Shown one piece after another: positions 28,133 through 37,092 of a stretch of 64,000 nt of DNA. A program made the translations under genes and the position numbers. The DNA is from Teredinibacter sp. KSP-S5-2 (lineage in GTDB: Bacteria > Pseudomonadota > Gammaproteobacteria > Pseudomonadales > Cellvibrionaceae): the NCBI RefSeq assembly GCF_032773895.1, contig NZ_CP120416.1, positions 4,617,001 through 4,681,000 on the forward strand, in the 5' to 3' direction. The notes beneath the pieces were generated by a model, which was given only the letters and a program-made list of their open reading frames with translations, had not been told where the DNA came from and made no database searches. Every line of letters starts with the position of its first letter. The stretch's first letter is position 1.

Positions 28133-28786
28133 ATGTTTAAGAAAATTCTAGTGATTGGTGCAAATGGGCGGATAGGAAAACAGCTGGTGAAAAAGCTTCA
28201 TGACCAGGGTTTTGCTGTACGAGCTATGGTAAGGCAGCAACAGCAGGCACTATTTTTTAACAGTATGAGAATAGAAACGGTTGTGGCAGATTTGGAAGAG
28301 AATTTTTCTTCCGCATTTGAAGGATGTGATACTGTTGTTTTTACTGCAGGTTCTGGTGCAGCAACTGGGGCGGATAAGACGTTGCTAATTGACCTATGGG
28401 CGGCAACTAAGGCTGTAGACTATGCTCAGGATTATGGCATACAAAATTTCCTCATGATCAGTTCCAGAGGTGCCGGTAATCCAGATACGGGCCCGGCTAA
28501 AATAAAATACTATTGCGTTGCCAAACACTTTGCAGATCAACATCTGATTAACAGTTCGTTGCAATATTTGATTTTAAGACCGGGAAGATTAACGGATGAG
28601 CCGGCTACCGGAAAAATAACAACGTCTAAACCGAACATGGAAAGTGAGCAGCATATTTCCAGAGAAGATGTTGTTGATTCCGTCCTATACTTTTTTCATC
28701 ATTCCAACCATTTTCAGAAGCAAATTATTGAACTTTACGCCGGAGAAAACAATTTGACGGATTCGTTGACTGAGGCTTGTAGGTAG
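28133..28786 (+). CDS. NAD(P)-binding SDR-like protein (YwnB/NmrA type)
   Basis: The 217-residue protein has an N-terminal Rossmann motif, VIGANGRIGKQLV, and the atypical short-chain dehydrogenase pattern of NAD(P)H-binding YwnB-like proteins (LMISSRGAGNPD, LRPGRLTDEP). The usual Tyr-x-x-x-Lys is not obvious, though YYCVAK is close. Such proteins act as reductases or redox sensors. Substrate unknown. Confidence 0.8.
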   Translation: MFKKILVIGANGRIGKQLVKKLHDQGFAVRAMVRQQQQALFFNSMRIETVVADLEENFSSAFEGCDTVVFTAGSGAATGADKTLLIDLWAATKAVDYAQDYGIQNFLMISSRGAGNPDTGPAKIKYYCVAKHFADQHLINSSLQYLILRPGRLTDEPATGKITTSKPNMESEQHISREDVVDSVLYFFHHSNHFQKQIIELYAGENNLTDSLTEACR

Positions 28787-28845
28787 TCTCAATATTTTTT
28801 TACTATATAAATAGCTCATTACATATACTAAACAGGAGAGCCAGT

Positions 28846-29289
28846 ATGTCAGATAAGCTAACACGAGGTTCTTGCTTCTGCGGCCAAATTACCTATGAAT
28901 TCGGTAGTAATCTAGGTATTTTTCAATATTGTCACTGTTCGCGTTGTCGAAAAGTAACTGGCAGCGCGCATGCGTCTAATATATTAGTTGACCCAAATGA
29001 TTTTTCTTATACATCGGGAGAAGAATTGCTTGGTCGATATGAACCGAGCGATAGCAAGCATTTTGCAACCTCTTTCTGTAAAAACTGTGGCTCGCTTATG
29101 CCCTGGATTACCAAAACGAAAAAAGCTGTTGTCGTACCTGCGGGGACTTTGGATTCCGAACCGAAAATTCAGCCACAACACAATATTTACTGGGGGTCAA
29201 AGGCGGATTGGTATCTAGACCCAGATAAACTTAAAAAGTGGGATGCCCTACCGATAAAAAAAATAACTGGAAATATATACAGTGTGTGA
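28846..29289 (+). CDS. GFA family (glutathione-dependent formaldehyde-activating-like) protein
   Basis: The 147-residue zinc protein has the CENP-V/GFA cysteine set: GSCFCGQITYEF, CHCSRCRKVTGS and CKNCGS. The founding member adds glutathione to formaldehyde, but most homologues are uncharacterised. AGGAGA precedes the start. The last codons of the gene contain the LexA box that probably controls yebG. Confidence 0.85.
   Translation: MSDKLTRGSCFCGQITYEFGSNLGIFQYCHCSRCRKVTGSAHASNILVDPNDFSYTSGEELLGRYEPSDSKHFATSFCKNCGSLMPWITKTKKAVVVPAGTLDSEPKIQPQHNIYWGSKADWYLDPDKLKKWDALPIKKITGNIYSV
29267..29282. promoter_or_regulatory. LexA (SOS) box
   Basis: CTGGAAATATATACAG fits CTG-N10-CAG and the AT-rich spacer of the gammaproteobacterial LexA consensus, with one change in the core CTGT. 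It lies 42 bp upstream of yebG, itself a known SOS gene in E. coli, and overlaps the 3' end of the upstream GFA gene. Confidence 0.75.
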
Positions 29290-29323
29290 TATTCTCTTTC
29301 CTCCAAACTATGGAGGCTAAGAT

Positions 29324-29632
29324 ATGACGATTGAAGTGGTATATCGGGTGAAAAAACCCAACGGTGAGCTGGCAGGAGAGTATATGGACAAGAAATTGGC
29401 TGATGCCCATGATCAGAAATTGGATTGTATCTATACTATTGCTGAACTTATTCAGGAAAACTGTAAAGAACTCAATGAAGATCTCAGTGAGCAGGTTGCT
29501 GAGTGTTTGGTTGATAATCGGGATTTATTAGTTTCTTCTTTGAAAAAAGTTAAAAGTATTCCCGGTGAGAGTACCTCTTCAAAAGAAGCTGAAAGCAGCG
29601 TAACACCATTGAAACAAGCATCGGCGTCTTAA
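29324..29632 (+). CDS. yebG: YebG family SOS-response protein
   Basis: The 102-residue protein matches YebG: the N-terminal VVYRVKKPNGELAGEYMDKKLADAHDQKLD followed by a helical body, with a variable Ser/Ala-rich tail. YebG is induced by DNA damage in E. coli; its biochemical role is unknown. GGAGG precedes the start. A LexA box lies 42 bp upstream, so regulation is probably conserved. Confidence 0.9.
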   Translation: MTIEVVYRVKKPNGELAGEYMDKKLADAHDQKLDCIYTIAELIQENCKELNEDLSEQVAECLVDNRDLLVSSLKKVKSIPGESTSSKEAESSVTPLKQASAS

Positions 29633-29650
29633 TACTTCTTGCATTAATGT

Positions 29651-29675
29651 AACGGCCAGCGAAAGGCTGGCTGTT
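29651..29675. terminator. Hairpin after yebG
   Basis: AACGGCCAGC pairs with GCTGGCTGTT (one G-U) around a 5-nt loop. It lies between the convergent yebG and globin genes. There is no long U-tract on either strand, so strength as a terminator is uncertain. Confidence 0.5.
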
Positions 29676-29771
29676 AGCAGTTAATACTGGTACAACCTTA
29701 TATCTGATCAAAACGAGGTGAATAACGAGAGTACGAAAACATTTTCGTTCGTATTCATTCATGTTTCTGTA

Positions 29772-30188
29772 TTATTTTTCGTAGGCTTTGGCTTTCATTA
29801 CATTTGCTATTACCCGATAAGTATCAACCCAGGCTTGTCTTAGCTCGGGGGTCCATTCATCACCTAACCCGGTTTTTAATGCATAAAGTAAGGCGTTGCC
29901 TACAGGTGTATAGTCTTCAGCTTTGACGCCATAATCAATATGCTGAACGGCAATCTTTTCCAGCACGGGAACCAATCCATCTAAATCATCAAGCCCTTTT
30001 ACAGCAACTTTCAACGTGCTCATTAGCTTGCGTCCCTGACTCTTCATATCATGCTTAAATAGCGATTTTAATATGGGATCGTATTCAAAAAGCTTGGCGT
30101 AAAATATCTCTGCAGCAGTATCAGCAATAGGTTCTACTTTGGTGAAACTATCCTGAACGAGTTGCTTTTGTTGAGCAGTAATGGGCAT
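29772..30188 (-). CDS. Single-domain bacterial globin
   Basis: The 138-residue globin is of the Vitreoscilla hemoglobin / flavohemoglobin globin type: FYAKLFEYDPILKSLF around the CD corner and the proximal His in KIAVQHIDYGV. It lacks the reductase domains. It may bind O2 or detoxify NO with a separate reductase. I chose the ATG at 30188 because AGAAGGA precedes it; 11 further in-frame codons upstream are unlikely to be translated. Confidence 0.88.
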   Translation of the reverse strand: MPITAQQKQLVQDSFTKVEPIADTAAEIFYAKLFEYDPILKSLFKHDMKSQGRKLMSTLKVAVKGLDDLDGLVPVLEKIAVQHIDYGVKAEDYTPVGNALLYALKTGLGDEWTPELRQAWVDTYRVIANVMKAKAYEK

Positions 30189-30313
30189 ATGGGTTGATCC
30201 TTCTTTTTTATCCTTAAGCATAGGTGTATCGAGAATATACGCCAGAGTGAAACTGACAATTACCTACTATTTGGTAGTATTAACCAGATATGATTTTAAT
30301 AGCGAGGCGGGTC

Positions 30314-31312
30314 ATGGTGAGATTTGGCATTATTGGTACCAACGTAATTTCTGGGGGCTTTGTCAGAGCAGCGAAGAAGGTTACAGGAGTTGAGTTGTGC
30401 GCAGTTCTTTCGAGAAAAGAAGAGAGCGGCGCTAGCTTTATTGACAAGCATCTTGATGGCCTGGGTTCGGTAAAAATTTATACCGATATCGAGAACCTTG
30501 CGCAAGATGATGACATCGATGCGGTATATATTGCTTCGCCAAATTCGCTTCACAGCGAGCAGGCGGAGCTGTTATTAAACGCGGGCAAACATGTTTTGGG
30601 AGAAAAACCTTCGGCAACTAATGTAGCAGAGCTGGAGCGTATTTGTGTTGCCGCGAAACAGAATAAACGCTGTTTCATGGAAGCATTGCTTACTACCCAT
30701 ATGCCGAACTACAAGGTATTAAAGCAACATATCCAGCGTATCGGTGTTCCCAGAAAATACATTGGACAATATTGTCAATATTCCTCCAGATATGATTCAC
30801 ATAAACGGGGTGAGCGAGTAAATACGTTCCTGCCTGAGTTTTCTAATGGCGCGTTAATGGACTTGGGGATTTATCCATTATCTCCGGTGATTGATTTATG
30901 GGGAATGCCGGATATTATTCAAGCAAATAGTATTATGCTCGATTCCGGTGTCGATGGTGCCACAGATCTTCTGCTTGATTATGGGGATAAGCAAGCCTGT
31001 GTGAGTTGCTCGAAAATCACCAACGGCCATAATTTCACCGAAATACAGGGGGAGCTTGGTCGAATCGAAATATACTTCGTTTCTTATGTTGATAAAATCC
31101 AACTGTATCTAAATGATGGAACCGTGGAAAACATTGCGGTTGAGCAAGACCCAGACATCATGCGTTATGAAATCGAACACTTTGTGCAACTAATCCACCA
31201 GGGAAAAACTGAGTCGGACATTAACAGTTGGCGCTTCAGTAAAAATATTCTTTCGGTGATCGAGCAGGCTAGAAAGCAGGTTGGTTTGGTCTACCCGGGT
31301 GATCGGGCATAA
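30314..31312 (+). CDS. Gfo/Idh/MocA family oxidoreductase
   Basis: The 332-residue protein has an N-terminal Rossmann domain (FGIIGTNVISGGFVRAA) and the family's catalytic motif GEKPSATN. The C-terminal alpha/beta domain follows the dehydrogenase pattern for cyclic polyols and sugars. The substrate is not readable. The ATG at 30314 has GAGGCGGG upstream. The nitrilase-family gene follows after 16 bp, so the two probably work in one pathway. Confidence 0.88.
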   Translation: MVRFGIIGTNVISGGFVRAAKKVTGVELCAVLSRKEESGASFIDKHLDGLGSVKIYTDIENLAQDDDIDAVYIASPNSLHSEQAELLLNAGKHVLGEKPSATNVAELERICVAAKQNKRCFMEALLTTHMPNYKVLKQHIQRIGVPRKYIGQYCQYSSRYDSHKRGERVNTFLPEFSNGALMDLGIYPLSPVIDLWGMPDIIQANSIMLDSGVDGATDLLLDYGDKQACVSCSKITNGHNFTEIQGELGRIEIYFVSYVDKIQLYLNDGTVENIAVEQDPDIMRYEIEHFVQLIHQGKTESDINSWRFSKNILSVIEQARKQVGLVYPGDRA

Positions 31313-31328
31313 GTGAGGAGCAATAGCT

Positions 31329-32303
31329 ATGTCCAGACCAAGCGAGCTTAAGGTTGCCAGTGTCCAGTTTTGCCATAAGCCGGGCGATAAAGACTATAAC
31401 CTGTCGGTGATTGAACGCTATTGTCAAAAAGCTTCGGAGCAGGGCGTCCAATTACTCTGTTTCCCAGAGATGTGCATTACCGGTTATTGGCATGTTCGGA
31501 AACTGTCCCGCAGCGAAGTGGTTGAATTGGCTGAACCTGTGCCTGACGGGCCATCTACCCAAGTGCTAACGAGGTTTGCGGAACAATACAAGCTTACGAT
31601 TGGTGCGGGATTAATCGAAAAAGATGGTTCATGCTTGTTTAATACTCAGGTGATTGTTGAACCTTCTGGCAATTGGATCAGACATCGAAAACTCCACACC
31701 TTTATCAGTCAACACATGTCTTCGGGTGATAGTTATACCGTGTTTGATAGTGACTTGGGGGTCAAATTGGGGGTGTTGACTTGTTGGGATAATAACCTGG
31801 TCGAAAATGCCAGAGTGACTGCTCTTTTGGGTGCCGAGATTATTCTTGCCCCTCACCAGACAGGCGGGTGTAATTCCAGGAGTCCAAGAGCTATGGGCTT
31901 GATCGACCCGGAACTTTGGCATAATCGAGAACAGGATCCTGAGAGCTTGCGTCATGCTTTTCAAGGGAAAAAAGGGCGAGGCTGGTTAATGCGTTGGCTT
32001 CCTTCGAGGGCCCACGACAACGGAGTTTTCTACCTGTTTAGCAATGGCGTTGGTTTGGATGACGATGAAGTTCGCACGGGAAATGCCATGATTATCGATT
32101 GCTATGGCGAAATTTTGGCCGAAAGTTCATCGATTGGTGATGATATGGTTGTTGCCTGTTTAGATCTGACAGAACAGGATGTGTGCACTGGCCAGCGTTG
32201 GCTAAAAGGGCGCAGGCCGCACATGTATAAACCAATTACGGAAGTAACCGGGAATGAACTGGACCCGGTGCGAGCAAGGTTTGGTGACAATAGCCGCGGT
32301 TGA
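31329..32303 (+). CDS. Carbon-nitrogen hydrolase (nitrilase superfamily)
   Basis: The 324-residue protein has the Glu-Lys-Cys triad: Glu in FPEMCITGYW, Lys in HRKLHTF and Cys in LTCWDNN. It hydrolyses an amide, carbamoyl or nitrile bond; similarity in length and motif is closest to amidases of the N-carbamoyl-D-amino acid type, but this is not certain. An internal segment around residues 170-225 (SRSPRAMG, a Trp/Arg-rich insert) is longer than in many members. It probably forms an operon with the oxidoreductase upstream. Confidence 0.85.
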   Translation: MSRPSELKVASVQFCHKPGDKDYNLSVIERYCQKASEQGVQLLCFPEMCITGYWHVRKLSRSEVVELAEPVPDGPSTQVLTRFAEQYKLTIGAGLIEKDGSCLFNTQVIVEPSGNWIRHRKLHTFISQHMSSGDSYTVFDSDLGVKLGVLTCWDNNLVENARVTALLGAEIILAPHQTGGCNSRSPRAMGLIDPELWHNREQDPESLRHAFQGKKGRGWLMRWLPSRAHDNGVFYLFSNGVGLDDDEVRTGNAMIIDCYGEILAESSSIGDDMVVACLDLTEQDVCTGQRWLKGRRPHMYKPITEVTGNELDPVRARFGDNSRG

Positions 32304-32399
32304 TGTGCTGTTGGCATGAAAGTGTCACCCGACAGTCGTGGTTTTGAACGGCTTAACCCCTAGGATGCATAGACATTCTCAAAACAAGCGGTGAAGGAA

Positions 32400-32927
32400 A
32401 TGATGGTTAGAAAACTTCGGATACAACACGGATGGTCGCAGGAGCATTTAGCGGAAATATCTGGCTTAAGTGTCAGAACGGTCCAGCGCATCGAAGGTGG
32501 TAAGGGAGCCGGTCTGGAGAGCTATAAGTCACTGGCTGCGGTTTTTGAGGTCGATATTGAACTACTCCAAGAGGGAGAGCCGCACATGACCACGGACACA
32601 AACATTACTGAAGAAGAAAAAGACGCAATTGAACATGTCAAAAAGCTCAAGAGCTTTTACCAATGTCTTACCTATTACATTGTCACTCTGATATTTCTAA
32701 CTATGGTGAACTTATTCGTCAGCCCAGGCTATTTGTGGGTGATATGGGTGGCCATTGGCTGGGGAATTTCTATTCTATACGGCGCGCTTAAGACCTTTAA
32801 ATTTGTCGAAATTTTCGACACCGGATGGGAAAAGAAACAGATTGAAAAGCGTCTTGGCCGGCCTTGGGCAAAGCCTGTAAAAGCAAAAAATACAGCGCAG
32901 GATAACCCGGATCAGTATAACCATTGA
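32400..32927 (+). CDS. XRE-family helix-turn-helix protein with 2TM domain
   Basis: The 175-residue protein has an N-terminal HTH (LRIQHGWSQEHLAEISGLSVRTVQRIEGG) and a C-terminal 2TM domain with two hydrophobic helices (about 80-120). Such fusions are membrane-tethered regulators. GAAGGA lies just before the ATG at 32400 (ATG at 32403 is also possible). Targets are unknown; it may control the adjacent genes. Confidence 0.82.
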   Translation: MMVRKLRIQHGWSQEHLAEISGLSVRTVQRIEGGKGAGLESYKSLAAVFEVDIELLQEGEPHMTTDTNITEEEKDAIEHVKKLKSFYQCLTYYIVTLIFLTMVNLFVSPGYLWVIWVAIGWGISILYGALKTFKFVEIFDTGWEKKQIEKRLGRPWAKPVKAKNTAQDNPDQYNH

Positions 32928-33041
32928 ATGTGAACCTATTAATTTTTCTGATACCGATCAAGGCGGATCCAAGCAACCATTGATACTTTAGATGCTCATT
33001 GAGGTATTTCATCATCGTGTATTTAAGTGGGGTAGTGTGCC

Positions 33042-33470
33042 ATGAAGCCCAGTGGACTAGAGCCAAAAGAGTTTGTTGAGGCGTTTGAAAATAAAACGCT
33101 ACCGCCGGAGTTTTTCGATCACGAGGGGCATATGTATGCGGCCTGGTGTCTGTTGCTTACCTGTGAACGGGAACTTGCTGTTTCCCGTTATTGCCTGGCA
33201 TTGAAAAACTATGCCGCATCGATCGGGATGCCGGAAAAGTATCATGCAACGATAACTATCGCTTTACTGCGTATTATCGAGGGACGGTTGAACTCAAATT
33301 CGGATTTTCGGGACTGGGAGTGCTTCAAGCAATATAACAACGACCTCTTTAGCAGCGCGAAAGAAGTGCTACTCACTTTTTACTCGCCAGAGCTGTTGTA
33401 CTCTACCGAGGCACGAAACGCTTACGTAGAACCCGACTTGTTGTCCTTCTCAAGTTTCTCTTTTGTGTAA
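33042..33470 (+). CDS. Conserved hypothetical protein, 142 aa
   Basis: A helical soluble protein with the pattern FFDHEGHMYAAWCLLL near residues 24-40, which puts an Asp and two His on one helix face as in a metal- or heme-binding site; I infer nothing firmer. I have seen similar F-x-H-x-x-H-x-x-x-AW patterns but cannot name a family. It lies 49 bp before xdhC in the same direction and may belong to that unit. Confidence 0.6.
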   Translation: MKPSGLEPKEFVEAFENKTLPPEFFDHEGHMYAAWCLLLTCERELAVSRYCLALKNYAASIGMPEKYHATITIALLRIIEGRLNSNSDFRDWECFKQYNNDLFSSAKEVLLTFYSPELLYSTEARNAYVEPDLLSFSSFSFV

Positions 33471-33519
33471 TCACACTCTGGGGCAGCACAATCGGTAATT
33501 AAAGGTTACTGCCCCTGCT

Positions 33520-34482
33520 ATGAACCACACATTTCATATCCTGCAAACTTGGTATCCGGCTCGAGACGATACGGATTGGGTGCTTGCGCTTATTTCATCC
33601 ACCCAAGGGTCGAGTTATCGCAAGGCGGGAGCCATGATGCTTATTGGCGGTCAAGGCCAGGCTTTAGGGATTGTGAGTGGAGGTTGCCTGGAGGGGGATC
33701 TCAAAGTCAAAGCTCTGCGGGTAATGCAAACCGGAGAACCGCTGACAACCAGCTATGATCTGGAAGCGTCAGATGAGCCTGGATGGCAGCCGGCTATTGG
33801 TTGCGGAGGGCGAATTGATATAACACTTTTTCCCGTCACTAAGAGCAATGATTACCTTAAACTTGATCAGGCTCTTGAGTATTTAAACAGTAAGCAAAAC
33901 GTATTTTGGACGAGCGACCCCGAGCTTAAAGTTCAGTTTGTAAGCGAGCGGGAGCAGATCGATGAAAACGCGCTATTTATCCCTTTGGTCGCCCCAATTC
34001 ATCTTTTGGTTTTGGGTGGCGGGATGGATGCAATCCCCGTGGCCGAGGCCGCTGCTCGGTTAGGGTGGCAGGTAACTGTTAACGACGCTCGTACAGCTTA
34101 TGGCCGACAGGAATTTTTTCCTTCTGTTTGTGTTCGTGATTATCGACTTGATGATTTCCCTATGGCTGAACTTGCAAAACATGATGCTGTGGTGGTCATG
34201 CATCATAATTTGGATATGGATGCAGCTGGGCTTTCTCTGCTGCGGCATAGCCAAACAAAATACATCGGACTTCTTGGGCCCGAGCACCGAAAACAAAAAA
34301 TTATTGCATTGGCGCAACTCACACCTGACCTCTTACCTTGCCCTGTTGCTGGCCCAATTGGCCTGGATTTAGGGGGAGACCTGCCTGAGTCGATCGCACT
34401 TTCTGTGCTGGCGGAGATTCAGGCGGTATATCACGGGAAAACAGCTCAATCGCATAGTGGGTTGTTCGATTTTGCCGGGTAA
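33520..34482 (+). CDS. XdhC/CoxI family protein
   Basis: The 320-residue protein has an N-terminal XdhC domain (STQGSSYRKAGAMMLIGG, GGCLEGDL) and a C-terminal Rossmann domain (VLGGGMDAIPVAEAAARLGWQVTVNDAR). XdhC inserts the sulfurated molybdenum cofactor into xanthine dehydrogenase and relatives. No such molybdenum hydroxylase is encoded in this window, so the client must be elsewhere. The MocA-like gene follows after 46 bp. Confidence 0.9.
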   Translation: MNHTFHILQTWYPARDDTDWVLALISSTQGSSYRKAGAMMLIGGQGQALGIVSGGCLEGDLKVKALRVMQTGEPLTTSYDLEASDEPGWQPAIGCGGRIDITLFPVTKSNDYLKLDQALEYLNSKQNVFWTSDPELKVQFVSEREQIDENALFIPLVAPIHLLVLGGGMDAIPVAEAAARLGWQVTVNDARTAYGRQEFFPSVCVRDYRLDDFPMAELAKHDAVVVMHHNLDMDAAGLSLLRHSQTKYIGLLGPEHRKQKIIALAQLTPDLLPCPVAGPIGLDLGGDLPESIALSVLAEIQAVYHGKTAQSHSGLFDFAG

Positions 34483-34534
34483 AAAAGTCATTTCGTGAGG
34501 ATGAATTAAATCGAATAACCAAGCTCAGGTGTCT

Positions 34535-35131
34535 ATGAAAAACCTTCATTGCTTGTTACTTGCTGCCGGTCAGGCAAGCAGATTTGGTCAGCCTAAGCAA
34601 TTAGCTTCAATTAATGATGCAGGTGAGTCGCTTATTCAGAATGCGCTGAATAATCTGCCAATTGAAATACCCACCACTTTGATTTTGGGTGCCCATCATC
34701 AGGTAATCCAACAGTCCTTATTGCAGCATGAAGTGTTAGTTGAATCCATCGTTATCAACCCACAATGGCAAGATGGTCTATCCAGCAGTATTGCTTATGG
34801 TGTTGAAGGGCTTAACAAAAATGTTGACGGGGTTCTGATTGCGCTTGCGGATCAGATAGCTTTGAATGTTGATGACTACCGAAAACTGATTAACGGGTGG
34901 GAAAAACAGCCTGAGTTAATTGCGTGTTCGAGCTATTCGGGACAGCAGGGAGTGCCAGCAATATTTCCGCAAAAATATTTTTCCCAATTATTAGCTTTGA
35001 CTGGAGATTCGGGCGCAAAAGCATTAATTCGGCAAAATAGCGATGTTTACAGTGTCGAATTACAGAACGCGGCTATTGATATTGACACTCAAGAACAACT
35101 GGCACAATTTCATCGACGCCAGACTATGTAG
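34535..35131 (+). CDS. mocA: MocA-like molybdenum cofactor nucleotidyltransferase
   Basis: The 198-residue protein has the nucleotidyltransferase signature LLLAAGQASRFGQPKQL and LADQIALN. MocA transfers CMP to molybdopterin to form the cytosine dinucleotide cofactor used by xanthine dehydrogenase-type enzymes, which fits the xdhC neighbour. The ATG at 34535 is preferred over the GTG at 34529. Its 3' end overlaps the convergent hypothetical gene by 8 bp. Confidence 0.88.
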   Translation: MKNLHCLLLAAGQASRFGQPKQLASINDAGESLIQNALNNLPIEIPTTLILGAHHQVIQQSLLQHEVLVESIVINPQWQDGLSSSIAYGVEGLNKNVDGVLIALADQIALNVDDYRKLINGWEKQPELIACSSYSGQQGVPAIFPQKYFSQLLALTGDSGAKALIRQNSDVYSVELQNAAIDIDTQEQLAQFHRRQTM

Positions 35132-36194
35132 TTGGAGCTGCGCACAACTTCTCTATCAGGCTGCGGTTTGCTTCGCATTGAGGTAAAAAGTTTGATAGCG
35201 CGCGTTTAAGCTTAGTTTCGAATGCGCGAACATCCATCGCAGTTGTATCAAGTGTGTGATCACCGGGATAGTTGTGCAGTAACTCTCTGGTTTGATATTC
35301 AAGCTTAGGTGCTATATCCGCACTCAATTTGATGTCAGCATGGGTTAAACGTCCTTTCAACTCCACAAGTTGATTATGTCCAAAACCTGATCTATCCAGA
35401 ATTTGAATCGCACGACGTTCGCCTCCAAAAAAAATACTTTTAAGCCCTTTCAGTGGCGTAAGCTTCTCTAATAAGCGCGTGTGTCGTTCATGAATGGGTT
35501 GTATATTTGAAGCGATCTGATTTGTGAGTTGTTGGGATGTTTCCAGTATCCCCTCGATATCCAGCACTGGTTTGAAGCATCCGAGTAATACCTGATGAAC
35601 TTTGGTTAATCTTGGCACTAAAATAAGATCAAATTGCTCTCGAATTTCTATGATCTGCTGATTAAGCTCGGTTGTTTTAGTATCTAAAAGAATGTCTTTT
35701 CTACTGGATTTGCTCACACCTTCCAGCTCCCTTAACTGTGCTTTCAAACAGCTGGATAAGAGTGAAAGTACGTATAGGATGCTATTTAAAACTTGTATTA
35801 ATCCGACTTGGAAGCGAGAGACAACTTCATTGTTATAACCTGGACGGGAATCTTTTTTTTCTCCCAGAATGGAATTGAGTGGGATAAGCTTGCGTCGTAT
35901 TGCTTTTAAGTGAATGGATATTTCGCTGGAGTGTTCTTCAAGGTTAACGGTTGCTCTGTCGATATCCGAAATATATTCGTATTGTTTCGCTGTTTCTCGT
36001 AACAGTGATGTTACATTTTGAATATCATTCAGATCCCGAGTAAGTTTTGCTGATGCTTCACATAAAACATTATTCAATTGAATGGCGTGCTTGCTTGATT
36101 CCGCCCCATTTCTTAATACACTCACTTGGTCTTTTACTGAGAGTACAGTCTGGCTGAGAGAGCGCAAATTTTCGTACAAGATTTCTGTATTCAT
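35124..36194 (-). CDS. Hypothetical helical, coiled-coil protein, 356 aa
   Basis: The protein is almost entirely helical with heptad-like stretches (for example residues 1-110) and no signal peptide or membrane helix. It resembles structural or scaffold proteins in composition, but I recognise no domain. It overlaps the end of mocA by 8 bp and lies 103 bp after znuB on the same strand, so it could be read through from the zur-znuCB operon. Confidence 0.6.
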   Translation of the reverse strand: MNTEILYENLRSLSQTVLSVKDQVSVLRNGAESSKHAIQLNNVLCEASAKLTRDLNDIQNVTSLLRETAKQYEYISDIDRATVNLEEHSSEISIHLKAIRRKLIPLNSILGEKKDSRPGYNNEVVSRFQVGLIQVLNSILYVLSLLSSCLKAQLRELEGVSKSSRKDILLDTKTTELNQQIIEIREQFDLILVPRLTKVHQVLLGCFKPVLDIEGILETSQQLTNQIASNIQPIHERHTRLLEKLTPLKGLKSIFFGGERRAIQILDRSGFGHNQLVELKGRLTHADIKLSADIAPKLEYQTRELLHNYPGDHTLDTTAMDVRAFETKLKRALSNFLPQCEANRSLIEKLCAAPTT

Positions 36195-36297
36195 TCAGTA
36201 GATCAAAGACATAAGTCGGTTCGTCAGAACATAAATATATAGAGATATTAATTATAATTGCAACCGAGAGAGGGCTGTTTTTAAAGGCTTTTTTTCT

Positions 36298-37092
36298 CTA
36301 TTTTTCTGGTGACTTTAAATTGTTAAACAGGGTGATCAAAATAAAGAACAAAGCACTGGATAGCACGATGCTTGGACCTGCTGGAGAATCGAAAAACATC
36401 GAGCCGAATAACCCCGTAATTACTGATAGAACACCAACAAAAGATGCCGTAATAGCCATGGCTTCAGGTGATGAAGATAATTTACGGGCAGACGCCGCGG
36501 GTATGATCAATAATGCCGTTATTAAAAGCACTCCCACAATTTTAATTGAGACGGAAATGATCATTGCCAAAAGCAAAACAATGAGAAGTTTCAGTTTTCC
36601 GACATGGCAGCCTTCCACTTGAGCAAGCTCCTGGTCGACCAGCATGGTGATCAACGCCCGCCAGAAAAATAAGATTAGACAAAGACAGGCCAGGCAAATT
36701 GAGGTAATAATAGTTACTTCAAAAAGTGTAACGGTGAGAATATCACCAAATAAATAGCTGCTAATATCAACCCGTGTTGACATCAATCCGAGAATCACTA
36801 TTCCCAGTGCCAGAGTTGAGTGAGAAAGTATACCCAGCAAGCTATCTGTGGAAATCATCGAGAATTTTTCTGATGCGCTAAGTATGAGTGCGGAAAAACA
36901 ACATACTATCGCGATACCCAAACTGGTATGTAACTCAAACGCGAGGCTAAGGCCGACCCCAAGCAATGCTGAGTGAGCAAGGGTATCTCCAAAGTAAGCC
37001 ATCCGTCGCCAGACGACAAAAGCACCAAGGGGGCCGCTCGCAATTGCCAAACCAATACCGGCCAACATAGGCATTAAAATCAGTTCAATCAT
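36298..37092 (-). CDS. znuB: Zinc ABC transporter permease ZnuB
   Basis: The 264-residue permease has about eight helices and the ZnuB/ABC-3 pattern (GPLGAFVVWRRMAYFGDTLAHSALLGVGL). It moves Zn2+ across the inner membrane with ZnuC and ZnuA. The ATG at 37092 overlaps the znuC stop by 8 bp; an in-frame extension to 37176 is rejected. Operon order is zur-znuC-znuB. Confidence 0.95.
   Translation of the reverse strand: MIELILMPMLAGIGLAIASGPLGAFVVWRRMAYFGDTLAHSALLGVGLSLAFELHTSLGIAIVCCFSALILSASEKFSMISTDSLLGILSHSTLALGIVILGLMSTRVDISSYLFGDILTVTLFEVTIITSICLACLCLILFFWRALITMLVDQELAQVEGCHVGKLKLLIVLLLAMIISVSIKIVGVLLITALLIIPAASARKLSSSPEAMAITASFVGVLSVITGLFGSMFFDSPAGPSIVLSSALFFILITLFNNLKSPEK

Noticed and set aside
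30240-30313. NsrR or FNR site between the divergent globin and oxidoreductase genes
   Set aside because: Only a short imperfect repeat (CTACTATTTGGTAG) is present and it fits neither consensus.
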